From Algoriphagus aestuarii (GTDB lineage Bacteria > Bacteroidota > Bacteroidia > Cytophagales > Cyclobacteriaceae), in contig JAFIDK010000001.1 of the NCBI GenBank assembly GCA_017051695.1, positions 124,001 to 188,000 of the forward strand: 64,000 bases of DNA. Direction: 5' to 3'. A program made the position numbers and the translations under genes. The notes under the pieces are model-generated. The model was not told the DNA's origin and searched no databases. It saw nothing but the letters and a program-made list of their open reading frames with translations. Positions 26,148 to 35,373 of this stretch are shown here, in pieces. Numbering within the stretch: position 1 is the first letter of the stretch; every line of letters begins with the position of its first letter.

Positions 26148-28325
26148 ATGTGGAAATTCTCATTAGCGGTACTGTTTCTTTTCGGTACTAGTCATATTCT
26201 CCAAGCCCAAAAAATAAATTCATCTTATCAACTTCCTATCAAGAAGGCCAGTTCTGAGGTATTGATTGATGGAGCGATCGATGAAAAGGCGTGGGAGGAT
26301 GCTGAAATCGCCACTGATTTTTTTATGATCACTCCGATGGATACCAGCTTTGCGCAAGTGAGGACTGACGTAAGAATGACTTACGATGATGAAAATTTAT
26401 ATCTATTGGTAGAAAATTTTCATGCTGTAGAAGGTCCTTACATGGTTGAATCGCTACGAAGGGATTTCTCTTTTGGTAAAAACGATAATTTCCTGCTTTT
26501 CATGGATCCATTTGATGACCAAACAAACGGTTTTTCATTTGGAGCAAATGCTGCCGGAGCGCAATGGGATGGCATCATGTACAATGGAGGAAGTGTGGAT
26601 TTGAGCTGGGACAACAAATGGCGATCAAAAGTCACCAACTATGAAGACAAATGGGTTTTTGAGGCAGCAATTCCATTTAAATCCATTCGCTACAAAAAAG
26701 GTATTACAGAATGGGGAATCAATTTTTCCAGACTGGATTTAAAAACTACGGAAAAATCCGGTTGGGCACCTGTGCCAAGACAATTTCCATCAGCATCCTT
26801 AGCTTATACAGGCTCTTTGATCTGGGATGAAGCACCTCCCCAAACCGGAGCAAATATCTCTGTTATCCCCTATGCACTAGGAGGATTTAGAACAGATGTG
26901 GCTGGCGATGGTGAAACAGAATACAGGCGAGAAGTTGGATTAGATGCCAAAATCGGATTGACTTCTTCATTAAATTTGGACCTAACCGTCAATCCTGATT
27001 TTTCCCAAGTGGAAGTCGATCGACAAGTCACAAACTTGGATCGTTTTGAATTGTTCTTTCCTGAGAGAAGACAGTTTTTCCTGGAAAATGGGGATCTTTT
27101 TGCCAGCTTTGGTTACGAGACGATCCGCCCGTTTTTCTCTAGAAGAATTGGTCTGAATGCACCGATACAGTTTGGAGCACGTCTCAGCGGAAAAATCAAT
27201 AAGGATTGGAGAATAGGCGCCATGAACATGCAAACAGGGGAAGTGAAAGAGGATGCTTTGCCAGCCCAAAACTTCACAGTTCTCTCTGTGCAAAGACAAG
27301 TCGGAGCCAGATCAAATATCACGGGGATGTTTATCAACAAACAGTCCCTTAACTACAATCCTGACCCTGATGCTGAACAACCAGTTTATTCCCAATTCAA
27401 CAGAAATGCAGGACTGGAATACAACTTGGCCTCCTCCAATAATCTTTGGACTGGAAAAGCCATGTTCATGAAAAGCTTTGCCCCAACGCAGCTTGGAGAT
27501 GGGTTTGTTCATGCAGCCAATTTGAAATACAGTTCAGGAAACCTGACCTGGAATTGGGAGCATCAATATGTCTCCAAAAGCTATACGGCTGAGGTGGGAT
27601 ATGTTCCCAGAAATGGATTCTATAAAATCAATCCAGAAGCGAGTTACCTGTTTTTCCCAAAAAGTGAAAAAATCCTAAATCACGGACCTAAAGTGGGGGT
27701 ACGTTATTTCTTCAATACAGATGGAGAGAAAACAGATAATACCACCTTCCTTGCCTATAACATCAAATGGAGAAGCCAAAGTACTTTTCAGGCTTGGGTG
27801 TCTACAGACTATGTGTTACTTCAGCGACCATTTGACCCCACAAATTACAGTGGAGACACACTCGCTAGGGGAACTGAGCATCAATGGTATGCCACAGGCG
27901 CTGAGTTTACCTCCAAACCACAAAGTATTTTTACTTATGCCTTCACTACCCGATTGGGAGGTTATTATGCAGATGGAAAGCGCTATAATGTGACGGCGGA
28001 CATAGGTTACAGATTTCAACCCTATGTCAGCATCGCCTTAAGTGCCAATTATAATTCCATTCATTTACCCGAACCTTGGTACAATACCAATTTCTGGCTT
28101 GTGGGCCCAAGAGTGGATGTAACGATGACCAATACATTGTTTTTCACTGCTTTCATTCAATACAATGAACAAATCGAAAACATCAATCTCAACACGAGGT
28201 TTCAATGGAGATTTAAGCCAGCATCGGATTTGTTTTTGGTTTACACTGACAACTATTTGCCAGCTCCATTTTATACCAAGAACCGTTCACTTGTCTTGAA
28301 GTTTACCTATTGGTGGAATGTCTGA
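26148..28325 (+). CDS. DUF5916 outer-membrane protein with CBM9-like N-terminus
   Basis: 725 residues. The signal peptide ends LQAQ at about residue 21. Residues about 30-230 form a CBM9-like beta-sandwich (VLIDGAIDEKAWEDAE; VRMTYDDENLYLLVE; FFLLFMDPFDDQTNGF-like block; WVFEAAIPFKSIRY). The DUF5916 barrel follows, with the hallmark FFPERRQFFLENGDLF (about 306-321) and alternating aromatic strands to VLKFTYWWNV at the C-terminus. The family occurs in Bacteroidota near TonB receptors and peptidases; its role is not established. It is 63 bases after the TonB receptor gene on the same strand. Confidence 0.93.
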   Translation: MWKFSLAVLFLFGTSHILQAQKINSSYQLPIKKASSEVLIDGAIDEKAWEDAEIATDFFMITPMDTSFAQVRTDVRMTYDDENLYLLVENFHAVEGPYMVESLRRDFSFGKNDNFLLFMDPFDDQTNGFSFGANAAGAQWDGIMYNGGSVDLSWDNKWRSKVTNYEDKWVFEAAIPFKSIRYKKGITEWGINFSRLDLKTTEKSGWAPVPRQFPSASLAYTGSLIWDEAPPQTGANISVIPYALGGFRTDVAGDGETEYRREVGLDAKIGLTSSLNLDLTVNPDFSQVEVDRQVTNLDRFELFFPERRQFFLENGDLFASFGYETIRPFFSRRIGLNAPIQFGARLSGKINKDWRIGAMNMQTGEVKEDALPAQNFTVLSVQRQVGARSNITGMFINKQSLNYNPDPDAEQPVYSQFNRNAGLEYNLASSNNLWTGKAMFMKSFAPTQLGDGFVHAANLKYSSGNLTWNWEHQYVSKSYTAEVGYVPRNGFYKINPEASYLFFPKSEKILNHGPKVGVRYFFNTDGEKTDNTTFLAYNIKWRSQSTFQAWVSTDYVLLQRPFDPTNYSGDTLARGTEHQWYATGAEFTSKPQSIFTYAFTTRLGGYYADGKRYNVTADIGYRFQPYVSIALSANYNSIHLPEPWYNTNFWLVGPRVDVTMTNTLFFTAFIQYNEQIENINLNTRFQWRFKPASDLFLVYTDNYLPAPFYTKNRSLVLKFTYWWNV

Positions 28326-28413
28326 TCTTTAAATCCTAAAGAGAAAATTGATTTTCTGAGGCAGAATTAGTTTATTGATACTAAATCTTTTTTAGTTTCT
28401 AAATTCTTATCAG

Positions 28414-28788
28414 ATGAATCCATCCAATTTCTTTCGCTTATTCCTGATTTTTAGTGCGTTTTTAGTCTTGGTATTGACAAATGAAGTCAGTGCACAACAA
28501 GAAAAACATATTAAACCGCCTTCAAAACCCATTGTCAGAGCTCAGTTTGTCACAAAAAATGGTACTCCAATTATAGCGGTCGCCGTAATAGTGGAAGGAA
28601 CAACCAAAGGTATTGTGTCTGATGCAAATGGATTTTTTGAATTGGATCTCAGCGAATTTACAGAAAAGAAAGTAACCTTAGTTTTTAGGCACTATGAACA
28701 TGCCCTAAAAACTATGGAGGTGGTGCTAAAGGATTTACCAAAGTCCTATGGGCAGATAAAACTGGCAGACGCAGCTTTCGAAGAATAA
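28414..28788 (+). CDS. Small secreted carboxypeptidase-regulatory-like domain protein
   Basis: 124 residues: a signal peptide (hydrophobic about 8-22, ending VSAQQ) and a single CarboxypepD_reg-like beta-sandwich (VRAQFVTKNGTPIIAVAVIVEGTTKG, then IVSDANGFFELDL and KVTLVFRHYEH). There is no plug or barrel, so it is a stand-alone copy of a domain that is usually the N-terminus of TonB receptors. It is clearly related to the broken gene at 31209-31613 (shared G-V-D-G-F-LDL-F pattern and Tyr-rich third strand). The two flank the DPP-IV gene. Function unknown. Confidence 0.8.
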   Translation: MNPSNFFRLFLIFSAFLVLVLTNEVSAQQEKHIKPPSKPIVRAQFVTKNGTPIIAVAVIVEGTTKGIVSDANGFFELDLSEFTEKKVTLVFRHYEHALKTMEVVLKDLPKSYGQIKLADAAFEE

Positions 28789-28817
28789 AATAGAAATATT
28801 TCAAACTAAATCTTATA

Positions 28818-28845
28818 AACAGGTCAAATTGACCTGTTCTTCTTT
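28818..28845 (+). terminator. Candidate rho-independent terminator
   Basis: Perfect 8-bp stem (aacaggtc 28818-28825, gacctgtt 28831-28838) with an AT loop and a T-rich stretch after it. It lies 30 bases after the small CarboxypepD gene stop and before the DPP-IV gene, so DPP-IV probably has its own promoter. Confidence 0.65.
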
Positions 28846-28916
28846 TGGGTTAACCTAAACAGAGAAGTCTTGGGATATTCTTTTATTTTTAAGAATCTAA
28901 ATCCACATATAACGCC

Positions 28917-31145
28917 ATGCGATTTCCAAAGCAACTTCTTTTTCTAGGAATTTTTTTCTCGTTTTCCGTTCAAAACCTTCAGGCACAATCTTCGGGTTTA
29001 CTGACACTTGAAAGAATCTATGCTTCCAATGAATTCAGCCAAGAAAGGCTTCAGCCGATCCAATGGATTGAAGATGGGGCAGCCTATGTGACCGTAGAAA
29101 ATGGAAATGGATTGACCCGTTGGGACAGCAAAACTCTTGAAAAGTCAGTATATGTACCCGGATTAATTGTCAATGGAGATCGCATAAACATAGAATCCTT
29201 TACTCTTTCCGAAGATGGCAGCAAGGTCTTGATTTTTACAAATTCCAGCAGGGTTTGGAGGTCCAATACCAAGGGAGACTATTATGTATATGATTTAAAT
29301 GAAAAGCTTCTAAAGAGATTAGGTGCTCAATTCGAACCATCTTCCCTGATGTTTGCAAAGTTCTCTTCTGACAATTCAAAAGTAGCTTATGTGCAGAAGT
29401 TTAATCTATATCTGGAGGATTTCGAAAGCGGAAAAGTCACACAATTAACCACAGATGGTACCGATAAAATCATCAATGGAACATTTGACTGGGCTTATGA
29501 AGAGGAGTTCGGTAAGCGGGATGGCTTTGCTTGGAGTCCAGATGCCAAATTCATTTCTTATTGGCAGATCGATGCATCCAAAATCGGCACTTTTTACATG
29601 ATCAATAACACCGACTCGGTTTACTCCAAGCCTATCCCACTTCAATATCCAAAAGTCGGAGAAGAGCCTGCAGGTGCCAAAATCGGGTTGATTGATATGG
29701 AATCAAAAAAGACCATGTGGATTCCGATTCCCGGAGGAGAAAAAGAAAATTATCTCCCAGGCATGCAGTGGATCAATGAAGATTTATTGCTGATTCAGCA
29801 GATGAACCGAAAGCAAAACCAATTGACAATCTGGACTTATCAGCCATCAAATGCTGATTTGAAAAAGGTTTATGTGGAAACAGAAGAGACTTGGGTTGAC
29901 TTGGCTTATCCTGATTTGTCGCGATATGGCTGGAGTGATAATAGTTTGCCACTGGTTGATGGTGGCAAAGCTTTTCTCCGAATGACTGAAAATGACGGCT
30001 GGAGACATCTTTACAAGATTGAAATTGCAACAGGAAACAAAACCTTGCTCACACCTGGAGAATACGATGTCGCTTCTTTTGGAGGACTTTCTGATAAAGA
30101 AGTATTTTTCATAGCCTCTCCTGAAAACCCGACCCAGCGCTACTTGTATGCGATTGATTTGGCAGGAAAAGCAAAGTTACGAAGAGTGACTCCAGAAGCT
30201 TTCGCAGGAGTAAATACCTACGACATCGCTCCAAATGGTGAAGTAGCTGTACATAATCATCAAAGTACTTCAGATCCTTTGACGACAAGATTAGTCTCTT
30301 TGCCAAAGCATGAGATTTTGAAAACTTTGGTAGAGAATCAGGCTTACAAAGCCAAACTAGCTTCACTAAAAACTCCCGAAATCAAATTTACCACTGTCAC
30401 TACATCCGAAGGAGTGACGATGGATGCACGAGTGATTTATCCTGTAGATTTTGATGAGACAAAGAAATACCCTGTGCTATTCCATGTCTATGGTGAACCC
30501 TGGAGCACTGTTGCGACAGATACTCAGGTGGGATTATTCAACATCATGCTTGCGCAAAAAGGCTATGTGATTATTGATATGGATAACAGAGGCACTCCTA
30601 CTTTGAAAGGAAGCGCCTGGAGAAAAATCATTTACAGAAATATCGGAAAAGTAAATGCCAAAGATCAGGGATTGGCAGCCAAGGAAATGCTGAAGCTTCC
30701 CTATTTGGACGAAAGCCGAGTGGCAGTTTGGGGATGGAGCGGTGGTGGTTCCATGACCTTAAACCTGATGTTTAAATTCCCGGAAGTCTATCAAACTGGA
30801 ATGTCTGTGGCATCTGTATCAAACCAGCTGATTTATGACAATATCTACCAAGAGCGATACATGGGATTGCCACAGGAAAATCTGGAGGATTTTATTGAAG
30901 GCTCACCTATCACTTATGCCAAAAATCTTGAAGGAAATTTGCTGGTAGTGCATGGCACCGGTGATGATAACGTTCATTATCAAAGTGCAGAAATGCTAAT
31001 CAATGAACTGATCAAACACAACAAGCAGTTCCAGATCATGCCTTATCCTAATAGGTCTCATGGAATCAGGGAAGGAGAAGGAACAAGTCTTCATTTGTAT
31101 ACTTTGCTGACAAATTATTTGATGGAGCACACCCCAGTGAATTAA
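28917..31145 (+). CDS. Dipeptidyl peptidase IV (S9B family)
   Basis: 742 residues. The signal peptide ends LQAQ (residue 24). The DPP-IV propeller carries the double-Glu motif DWAYEEEF (residues 191-198), known to bind the substrate N-terminus, which separates DPP-IV from other S9 peptidases. The alpha/beta hydrolase domain has GWSGGG with Ser608, Asp at about 683 in GTGDDNVH and His715 in NRSHGI, so the triad is complete. It releases X-Pro or X-Ala dipeptides from peptide N-termini, likely in the periplasm or on the surface, feeding amino acid use. A terminator-like hairpin separates it from the preceding small gene. Confidence 0.95.
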   Translation: MRFPKQLLFLGIFFSFSVQNLQAQSSGLLTLERIYASNEFSQERLQPIQWIEDGAAYVTVENGNGLTRWDSKTLEKSVYVPGLIVNGDRINIESFTLSEDGSKVLIFTNSSRVWRSNTKGDYYVYDLNEKLLKRLGAQFEPSSLMFAKFSSDNSKVAYVQKFNLYLEDFESGKVTQLTTDGTDKIINGTFDWAYEEEFGKRDGFAWSPDAKFISYWQIDASKIGTFYMINNTDSVYSKPIPLQYPKVGEEPAGAKIGLIDMESKKTMWIPIPGGEKENYLPGMQWINEDLLLIQQMNRKQNQLTIWTYQPSNADLKKVYVETEETWVDLAYPDLSRYGWSDNSLPLVDGGKAFLRMTENDGWRHLYKIEIATGNKTLLTPGEYDVASFGGLSDKEVFFIASPENPTQRYLYAIDLAGKAKLRRVTPEAFAGVNTYDIAPNGEVAVHNHQSTSDPLTTRLVSLPKHEILKTLVENQAYKAKLASLKTPEIKFTTVTTSEGVTMDARVIYPVDFDETKKYPVLFHVYGEPWSTVATDTQVGLFNIMLAQKGYVIIDMDNRGTPTLKGSAWRKIIYRNIGKVNAKDQGLAAKEMLKLPYLDESRVAVWGWSGGGSMTLNLMFKFPEVYQTGMSVASVSNQLIYDNIYQERYMGLPQENLEDFIEGSPITYAKNLEGNLLVVHGTGDDNVHYQSAEMLINELIKHNKQFQIMPYPNRSHGIREGEGTSLHLYTLLTNYLMEHTPVN

Positions 31146-31208
31146 TTATCAAATAATTAGGAGTTTTGAACTATACTCTTTTTCTTTCTATTAAAATTTA
31201 GTAGAACT

Positions 31209-31613
31209 ATGAAAGATACATTAGAACAATCCCACAAACGTTACAGGATAAAACTAAACCTTGGTATTATCGCCGCCTTTTTCTTATTCCTTGGTGGACT
31301 AGCGTTTTCAATTTAAAAGCTTACAGCCGCACCTGAAAACGAAGAATTAATTGCCGGAAAAACAGTAAAAGGCATGGTCCTTTCTCAGGATAAAAAGCCA
31401 ATCCCGGGAGCAATAATTATAGTCAAAGAAACGACCACTGGTACGGTAACTGACATAAAGGGTAATTTCTCATTAGACTTAAAGTCATTTGAAGAAGAAA
31501 ACCTAACTTTAAAAATTTCAATGATCGACTATGAGTCAACAGAAGTGATCGTAAAGAAAAGTGAATTGCCTCTGAACGTAGGTAAAATCACTTTGAACAA
31601 AGAAGCTGAGTAG
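31209..31613 (+). pseudogene. Carboxypeptidase-regulatory-like membrane-anchored gene broken by an in-frame stop
   Basis: Reading from the ATG at 31209 gives a basic N-terminus and one hydrophobic segment (residues about 17-35), then TAA at 31314-31316. The same frame continues without another stop to 31613: KLTAAPENEELIAGKTVKG, then PIPGAIIIVKETTTGTVTD and GNFSLDLKSFEEENLTL. The next ATG in frame (31374) starts inside the first strand of the domain, so the downstream part cannot make a whole domain alone. The joined product of 134 codons would be a single-pass membrane anchor plus one CarboxypepD_reg domain, a paralogue of the gene at 28414. A nonsense mutation, a sequencing error, or readthrough would all fit. 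Confidence 0.75.
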
Positions 31614-31796
31614 CTATTGTTCGATTGATCTCGCTTCAAAGGAAATGATTTCTCCTTCTTCAAGTTCAATTCTTAATTCCATTGGATTGCAGCAAACTTC
31701 GCAATCCTCAATATACTGCTGTGCATTTATCGAAGGATCAATCAGCATAGAGATCTCAGCTAGACAGTAGGGGCATTGGAAAAAGTGTTCGAGCAT
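31614..31796 (-). CDS. CPXCG-motif cysteine-rich protein
   Basis: 60 residues, the whole family length. Two Cys pairs are placed as in the family: FQCPYCLAE (Cys8, Cys11) and DCEVCCNPM (about 32-40). The rest is a beta-strand-rich tail (LRIELEEGEIISFEARSIEQ). The pattern suggests a small zinc ribbon; its function is not established. Its stop codon abuts the stop codon of the convergent broken gene with no gap. It lies downstream of clpB on the same strand, past a terminator. Confidence 0.85.
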   Translation of the reverse strand: MLEHFFQCPYCLAEISMLIDPSINAQQYIEDCEVCCNPMELRIELEEGEIISFEARSIEQ

Positions 31797-31810
31797 TTCA
31801 CAAGTTAATT

Positions 31811-31849
31811 AAAAATAAAAAACCCTCGAAGCTACTTGCTCCGAGGGTT
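31811..31849 (-). terminator. Rho-independent terminator after clpB
   Basis: On the minus strand the stem aaccctcg (complement of 31849-31842) pairs with cgagggtt (complement of 31828-31821) around a 13-base loop and is followed by a T-rich run (complement of 31820-31811). It starts about 22 bases after the clpB stop. Confidence 0.88.
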
Positions 31850-31871
31850 TACTACTAACCACTAACCTAAA

Positions 31872-34490
31872 TTATACTTCTATTTCAGAATCTACATTTT
31901 TAAAGTAAACCTGCTTATCTGCATCCAAATCAACTATCACTGCAGAATCATTTTTAATATAACCAGACAGGATCTGCTTGGACAATTCATTCAACACTAA
32001 GCGTTGCATAGTTCTTTTCAGCGGTCTCGCTCCAAAATTCGGATCAAAACCAACCTCTCCAAGGTAATCCAACACTTCTTTGGTTGCTTCGATTTCTATG
32101 TTTGCTTCAGAAAGTCGCTTTTGAATCTCTCTCCATTGGATATCCACAATCTTGCGGATTATCTTTTTGTTGAGTGGCTCAAACATGATCACCTCATCAA
32201 TTCTGTTTAAGAATTCAGGTCTTACAGATTTCTTCAACAGGTCAAAAGCTTCTTCTTTTGTCTTTTCCATTACCTCTTCCTTGTTCCAATCTTCGATTTC
32301 TGCAAATCGTTCCTGGATCAAATTAGAACCAATATTGGTTGTCAAGATGATAATCGTATTCTTGAAGCTGGCAATTCTGCCTTTGTTGTCCGTCAATCGT
32401 CCATCATCTAGTACTTGAAGCAATATGTTGAATACGTCTGGATGTGCTTTTTCAATCTCATCCAACAAGACCACGGAATAAGGCTTTCTTCGCACCGCTT
32501 CTGTCAGTTGACCCCCTTCATCGTACCCAACGTATCCCGGAGGCGCTCCTACCAATCTGCTGACCGCATGTCTTTCCTGATATTCAGACATGTCAATTCG
32601 CACCATTGCATTCTCATCGTTGAAGAGGTATTCTGCCAAGGCTTTCGCAAGTTCAGTTTTACCCACCCCGGTTGTACCCATAAAGATAAAGCTACCAATC
32701 GGACGCTTGGGATCCTGCAAACCTGCACGACTTCTTCTTACGGCATCTGAAAGGGCAGTAATCGCTTCTTTCTGACCAGCGACACGCTTGCCTAATTCTT
32801 CTTCCAAGTGCAATAACTTCTCGCGCTCAGATTGGATCATTTTGGAAAGTGGAATTCCAGTCCACTTGGAAACCACAGCTGCGATATCTTCTTGATCCAC
32901 TTCTTCTTTTAGCAACGGAGAACCTGCTTGCATCTCTCCCAATTGCTTTTTGAAAGATTCCAGTTTTTGCTCTGCTTCTCCGATTTTACCGTATCTGATT
33001 TCGGCTACTTTCCCGAAGTCTCCAGCTCTCTCCGCTTGTTCAGCTTCCAGCTTGTAATTATCGATTCGTTCCTTCTCACGTTGGATTCCTGTAATCACCG
33101 CTTTTTCGCTTTCCCATTTGGCTTTGACACTATCACGCTTCTCAGCCAGCTCGGCCAGTTCCTTGCTAAGAACAGTTTCTTTGTCTTTATTCTTTTCCCT
33201 TCGGATCGCTTCACGCTCGATTTCAAGCTGCATGATTCTTCGATTCAATTCATCGAGTTCCTGAGGCAAAGAATCAATTTCCATTCTCAATTTCGCCGCT
33301 GCTTCGTCCATCAAGTCAATGGCTTTATCCGGAAGGAAACGATCAGAAATATATCTCTGGGAAAGCTCCACCGCTGCTATTACAGCATCGTCTTTGATCC
33401 TTACACCATGGTGCAATTCATATTTGTCTTTGATACCTCTCAAGATCGAAATCGCATCAGCGGCATCTGGTTCATCGACAACCACAGCCTGGAATCTTCT
33501 TTCCAAAGCCTTATCTTTTTCGATATACTTTTGATATTCTTTCAGGGTAGTTGCACCGATCGCATGCAATTCACCTCTAGCCAGTGCTGGCTTAAGCAAA
33601 TTGGCAGCATCCATGGCTCCTTCACCTCCACCACCGGCTCCGATTAAGGTATGGATCTCATCAATAAATAAGATGATTTCTCCCTCCGCATCCGTTACCT
33701 CCTTGATGACAGCTTTTAATCGCTCTTCAAACTCACCCTTGTATTTGGCACCCGCCACAAGCAAGCCCATATCCAAGGAGATCAAGGTTTTGGATTTTAG
33801 GTTTTCAGGAACATCACCAGATACAATTCGCTGAGCTAATCCTTCTACTATGGCTGTTTTACCCACGCCAGGCTCACCCAAGAGAATAGGATTGTTTTTG
33901 GTTCTTCTAGCTAAAATTTGGAGTACTCTCCTAATTTCTTCATCACGGCCAATTACAGGGTCAATTTTCCCTTTTCTGGCCATTTCGTTCAGGTTTTTAG
34001 AGTATTTTTCTAAAGCCTGATACTTACTTTCTGCATTTGGGTCGGTCACTTTATTCCCTTTTCTAAGTTCTTTAATTGCTTCGATCAAAGGCTTTTCTGA
34101 AATCCCCTGATCTTTCAAAATCTTTGAAGCAGGATCTCCTGCTGCCAAAATGCTTAACAGTAAATGTTCAATAGCCACATACTCATCCCCAAAGGTTTTG
34201 AGATAATCTTTAGCTTTGATCAAAACCTGATTGGAGGCATTGCTCAAATAAGGCTGTTGGCCGCCACTTACTTTTGGCAAACGTTCTAATTGCTCGTCCA
34301 GCTTTTGGCCAAGCAACTGCTTATTTGCACCGAGTTTTTTGAATAAAAAGTCGGTGACATTTTCATCCTCGGAGAAGATTCCTTTCAGCAAATGGGATGG
34401 CTCAATATTCGGCTGACCTGCAGCTGATGCCAACTCCACCGCCTTTTGAATCGCCTCCTGAGATTTGATTGTGTATTGTTTAAAATCCAT
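31872..34490 (-). CDS. clpB: ATP-dependent disaggregase ClpB
   Basis: 872 residues, usual ClpB length. It extracts and refolds aggregated proteins with the DnaK system. The N-domain (about 1-140) has the two Clp_N repeats ([16 protein letters not shown] and [17 protein letters not shown]). The first AAA domain has Walker A GEPGVGKT (205-212) and Walker [13 protein letters not shown]. The coiled-coil middle domain (about 400-530) distinguishes ClpB from ClpA/C. The second AAA domain has [10 protein letters not shown] (near 608) and [14 protein letters not shown]. The C-domain ends with LSKQILSG and a short tail. No HrcA/CIRCE-like inverted repeat was seen upstream. Large plus-strand frames within it are shadows. 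Confidence 0.98.
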   Translation of the reverse strand: MDFKQYTIKSQEAIQKAVELASAAGQPNIEPSHLLKGIFSEDENVTDFLFKKLGANKQLLGQKLDEQLERLPKVSGGQQPYLSNASNQVLIKAKDYLKTFGDEYVAIEHLLLSILAAGDPASKILKDQGISEKPLIEAIKELRKGNKVTDPNAESKYQALEKYSKNLNEMARKGKIDPVIGRDEEIRRVLQILARRTKNNPILLGEPGVGKTAIVEGLAQRIVSGDVPENLKSKTLISLDMGLLVAGAKYKGEFEERLKAVIKEVTDAEGEIILFIDEIHTLIGAGGGGEGAMDAANLLKPALARGELHAIGATTLKEYQKYIEKDKALERRFQAVVVDEPDAADAISILRGIKDKYELHHGVRIKDDAVIAAVELSQRYISDRFLPDKAIDLMDEAAAKLRMEIDSLPQELDELNRRIMQLEIEREAIRREKNKDKETVLSKELAELAEKRDSVKAKWESEKAVITGIQREKERIDNYKLEAEQAERAGDFGKVAEIRYGKIGEAEQKLESFKKQLGEMQAGSPLLKEEVDQEDIAAVVSKWTGIPLSKMIQSEREKLLHLEEELGKRVAGQKEAITALSDAVRRSRAGLQDPKRPIGSFIFMGTTGVGKTELAKALAEYLFNDENAMVRIDMSEYQERHAVSRLVGAPPGYVGYDEGGQLTEAVRRKPYSVVLLDEIEKAHPDVFNILLQVLDDGRLTDNKGRIASFKNTIIILTTNIGSNLIQERFAEIEDWNKEEVMEKTKEEAFDLLKKSVRPEFLNRIDEVIMFEPLNKKIIRKIVDIQWREIQKRLSEANIEIEATKEVLDYLGEVGFDPNFGARPLKRTMQRLVLNELSKQILSGYIKNDSAVIVDLDADKQVYFKNVDSEIEV

Positions 34491-34718
34491 TATAGTTGGT
34501 TATTTAAGTTGCTAATTTGTTTGGTTGGCTGCAGTCTTTCTTCTTAGATTCTATGCACCTTCAGCTCAACATCCTCTAGCTAGCAAAACCAACTCCAAGT
34601 AGATTTTCAGGTCATTCTGACCGAAAAACATACTTGAGATTAAAAAAATCGGAATTATTGACAGGAAAATCACCTAAATCAATTTGAAAAGTTATTACAG
34701 TTTGAACATATACAAGCT

Positions 34719-34751
34719 TCAAAAAAAATCCCCGCTTGTTCAGCGGGGATT
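34719..34751 (-). terminator. Rho-independent terminator
   Basis: Perfect 10-bp GC-rich stem (aatccccgct 34727-34736, agcggggatt 34742-34751) with a 5-base loop; on the minus strand it is followed by a run of T (complement of 34728-34721). It ends the secreted-protein gene whose stop codon begins at 34758-34760. Confidence 0.92.
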
Positions 34752-34757
34752 CCTTTG

Positions 34758-35252
34758 TTATTCTCCATCAGATTTCAATAAGACGTCTGCCGGAGGTGCT
34801 TTTTTATTATTCCTATGATCAGGATGAATAAAAGTGTGGAAAAACAATCGAATATGATATTTTTCTTGAGTCTGGAAAATGTTAGTCATGCCGTCTGTGA
34901 TATCATAAAGGGACTCTAGGTTTTGAGTTGCCAACCATTCCATATCCAAACTTTTAAACATTCGTTCTGCGGGAACCATTGCACCATCATCTTTTTCTAT
35001 GTAAACAGGCAGTGCCACTTTCCCATTCTTGACGGTAGCCTTGCCCATAAAACAATCACTATTACCCTGATTCAATACTACAAATACAACTTCATGTTCT
35101 CCATCAGGGATTTCCTCAGCTCCTCGCTCATGAAAAGCGATATAATAATCGGAATAACAACCTTTCACACCTTGGGAAAAGATGCTTACTTCTTGTCCTA
35201 TTGCTCCAATAGAAAATAGAAAAAACAATGCGATGGTATTAAAAAACTTCAT
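34758..35252 (-). CDS. Secreted protein of unknown function
   Basis: 164 residues from the ATG at 35250-35252, chosen because it starts a signal peptide (MKFFNTIALFFLFSIGAIGQ, cleaved near residue 19); an upstream ATG at 35285 would add 11 residues that only disturb it. The mature part is beta-rich with one Cys (GCYSDYY) and a second (SDCFMGK), possibly a disulfide, and ends with a charged tail (HPDHRNNKKAPP). I recognise no family. It is monocistronic between clpB and the dipeptidase gene on the same strand, with its own strong terminator. Confidence 0.75.
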   Translation of the reverse strand: MKFFNTIALFFLFSIGAIGQEVSIFSQGVKGCYSDYYIAFHERGAEEIPDGEHEVVFVVLNQGNSDCFMGKATVKNGKVALPVYIEKDDGAMVPAERMFKSLDMEWLATQNLESLYDITDGMTNIFQTQEKYHIRLFFHTFIHPDHRNNKKAPPADVLLKSDGE

Positions 35253-35373
35253 AGTCTTTTTGTGATTAACAGTGATTTTAAACATTCGACTTTAAAATCC
35301 TCCTTTTTTATTATAAATGAAAGATTTTGAATTTATTTTTCAGCTTGAAACACTAAAAATCAGATTACTTGAA

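Noticed and set aside
32928-33647. 239-codon open frame on the plus strand inside clpB
   Set aside because: Product is Phe/Ser/Leu-rich without domain signs and lies fully antisense to a clear clpB gene.
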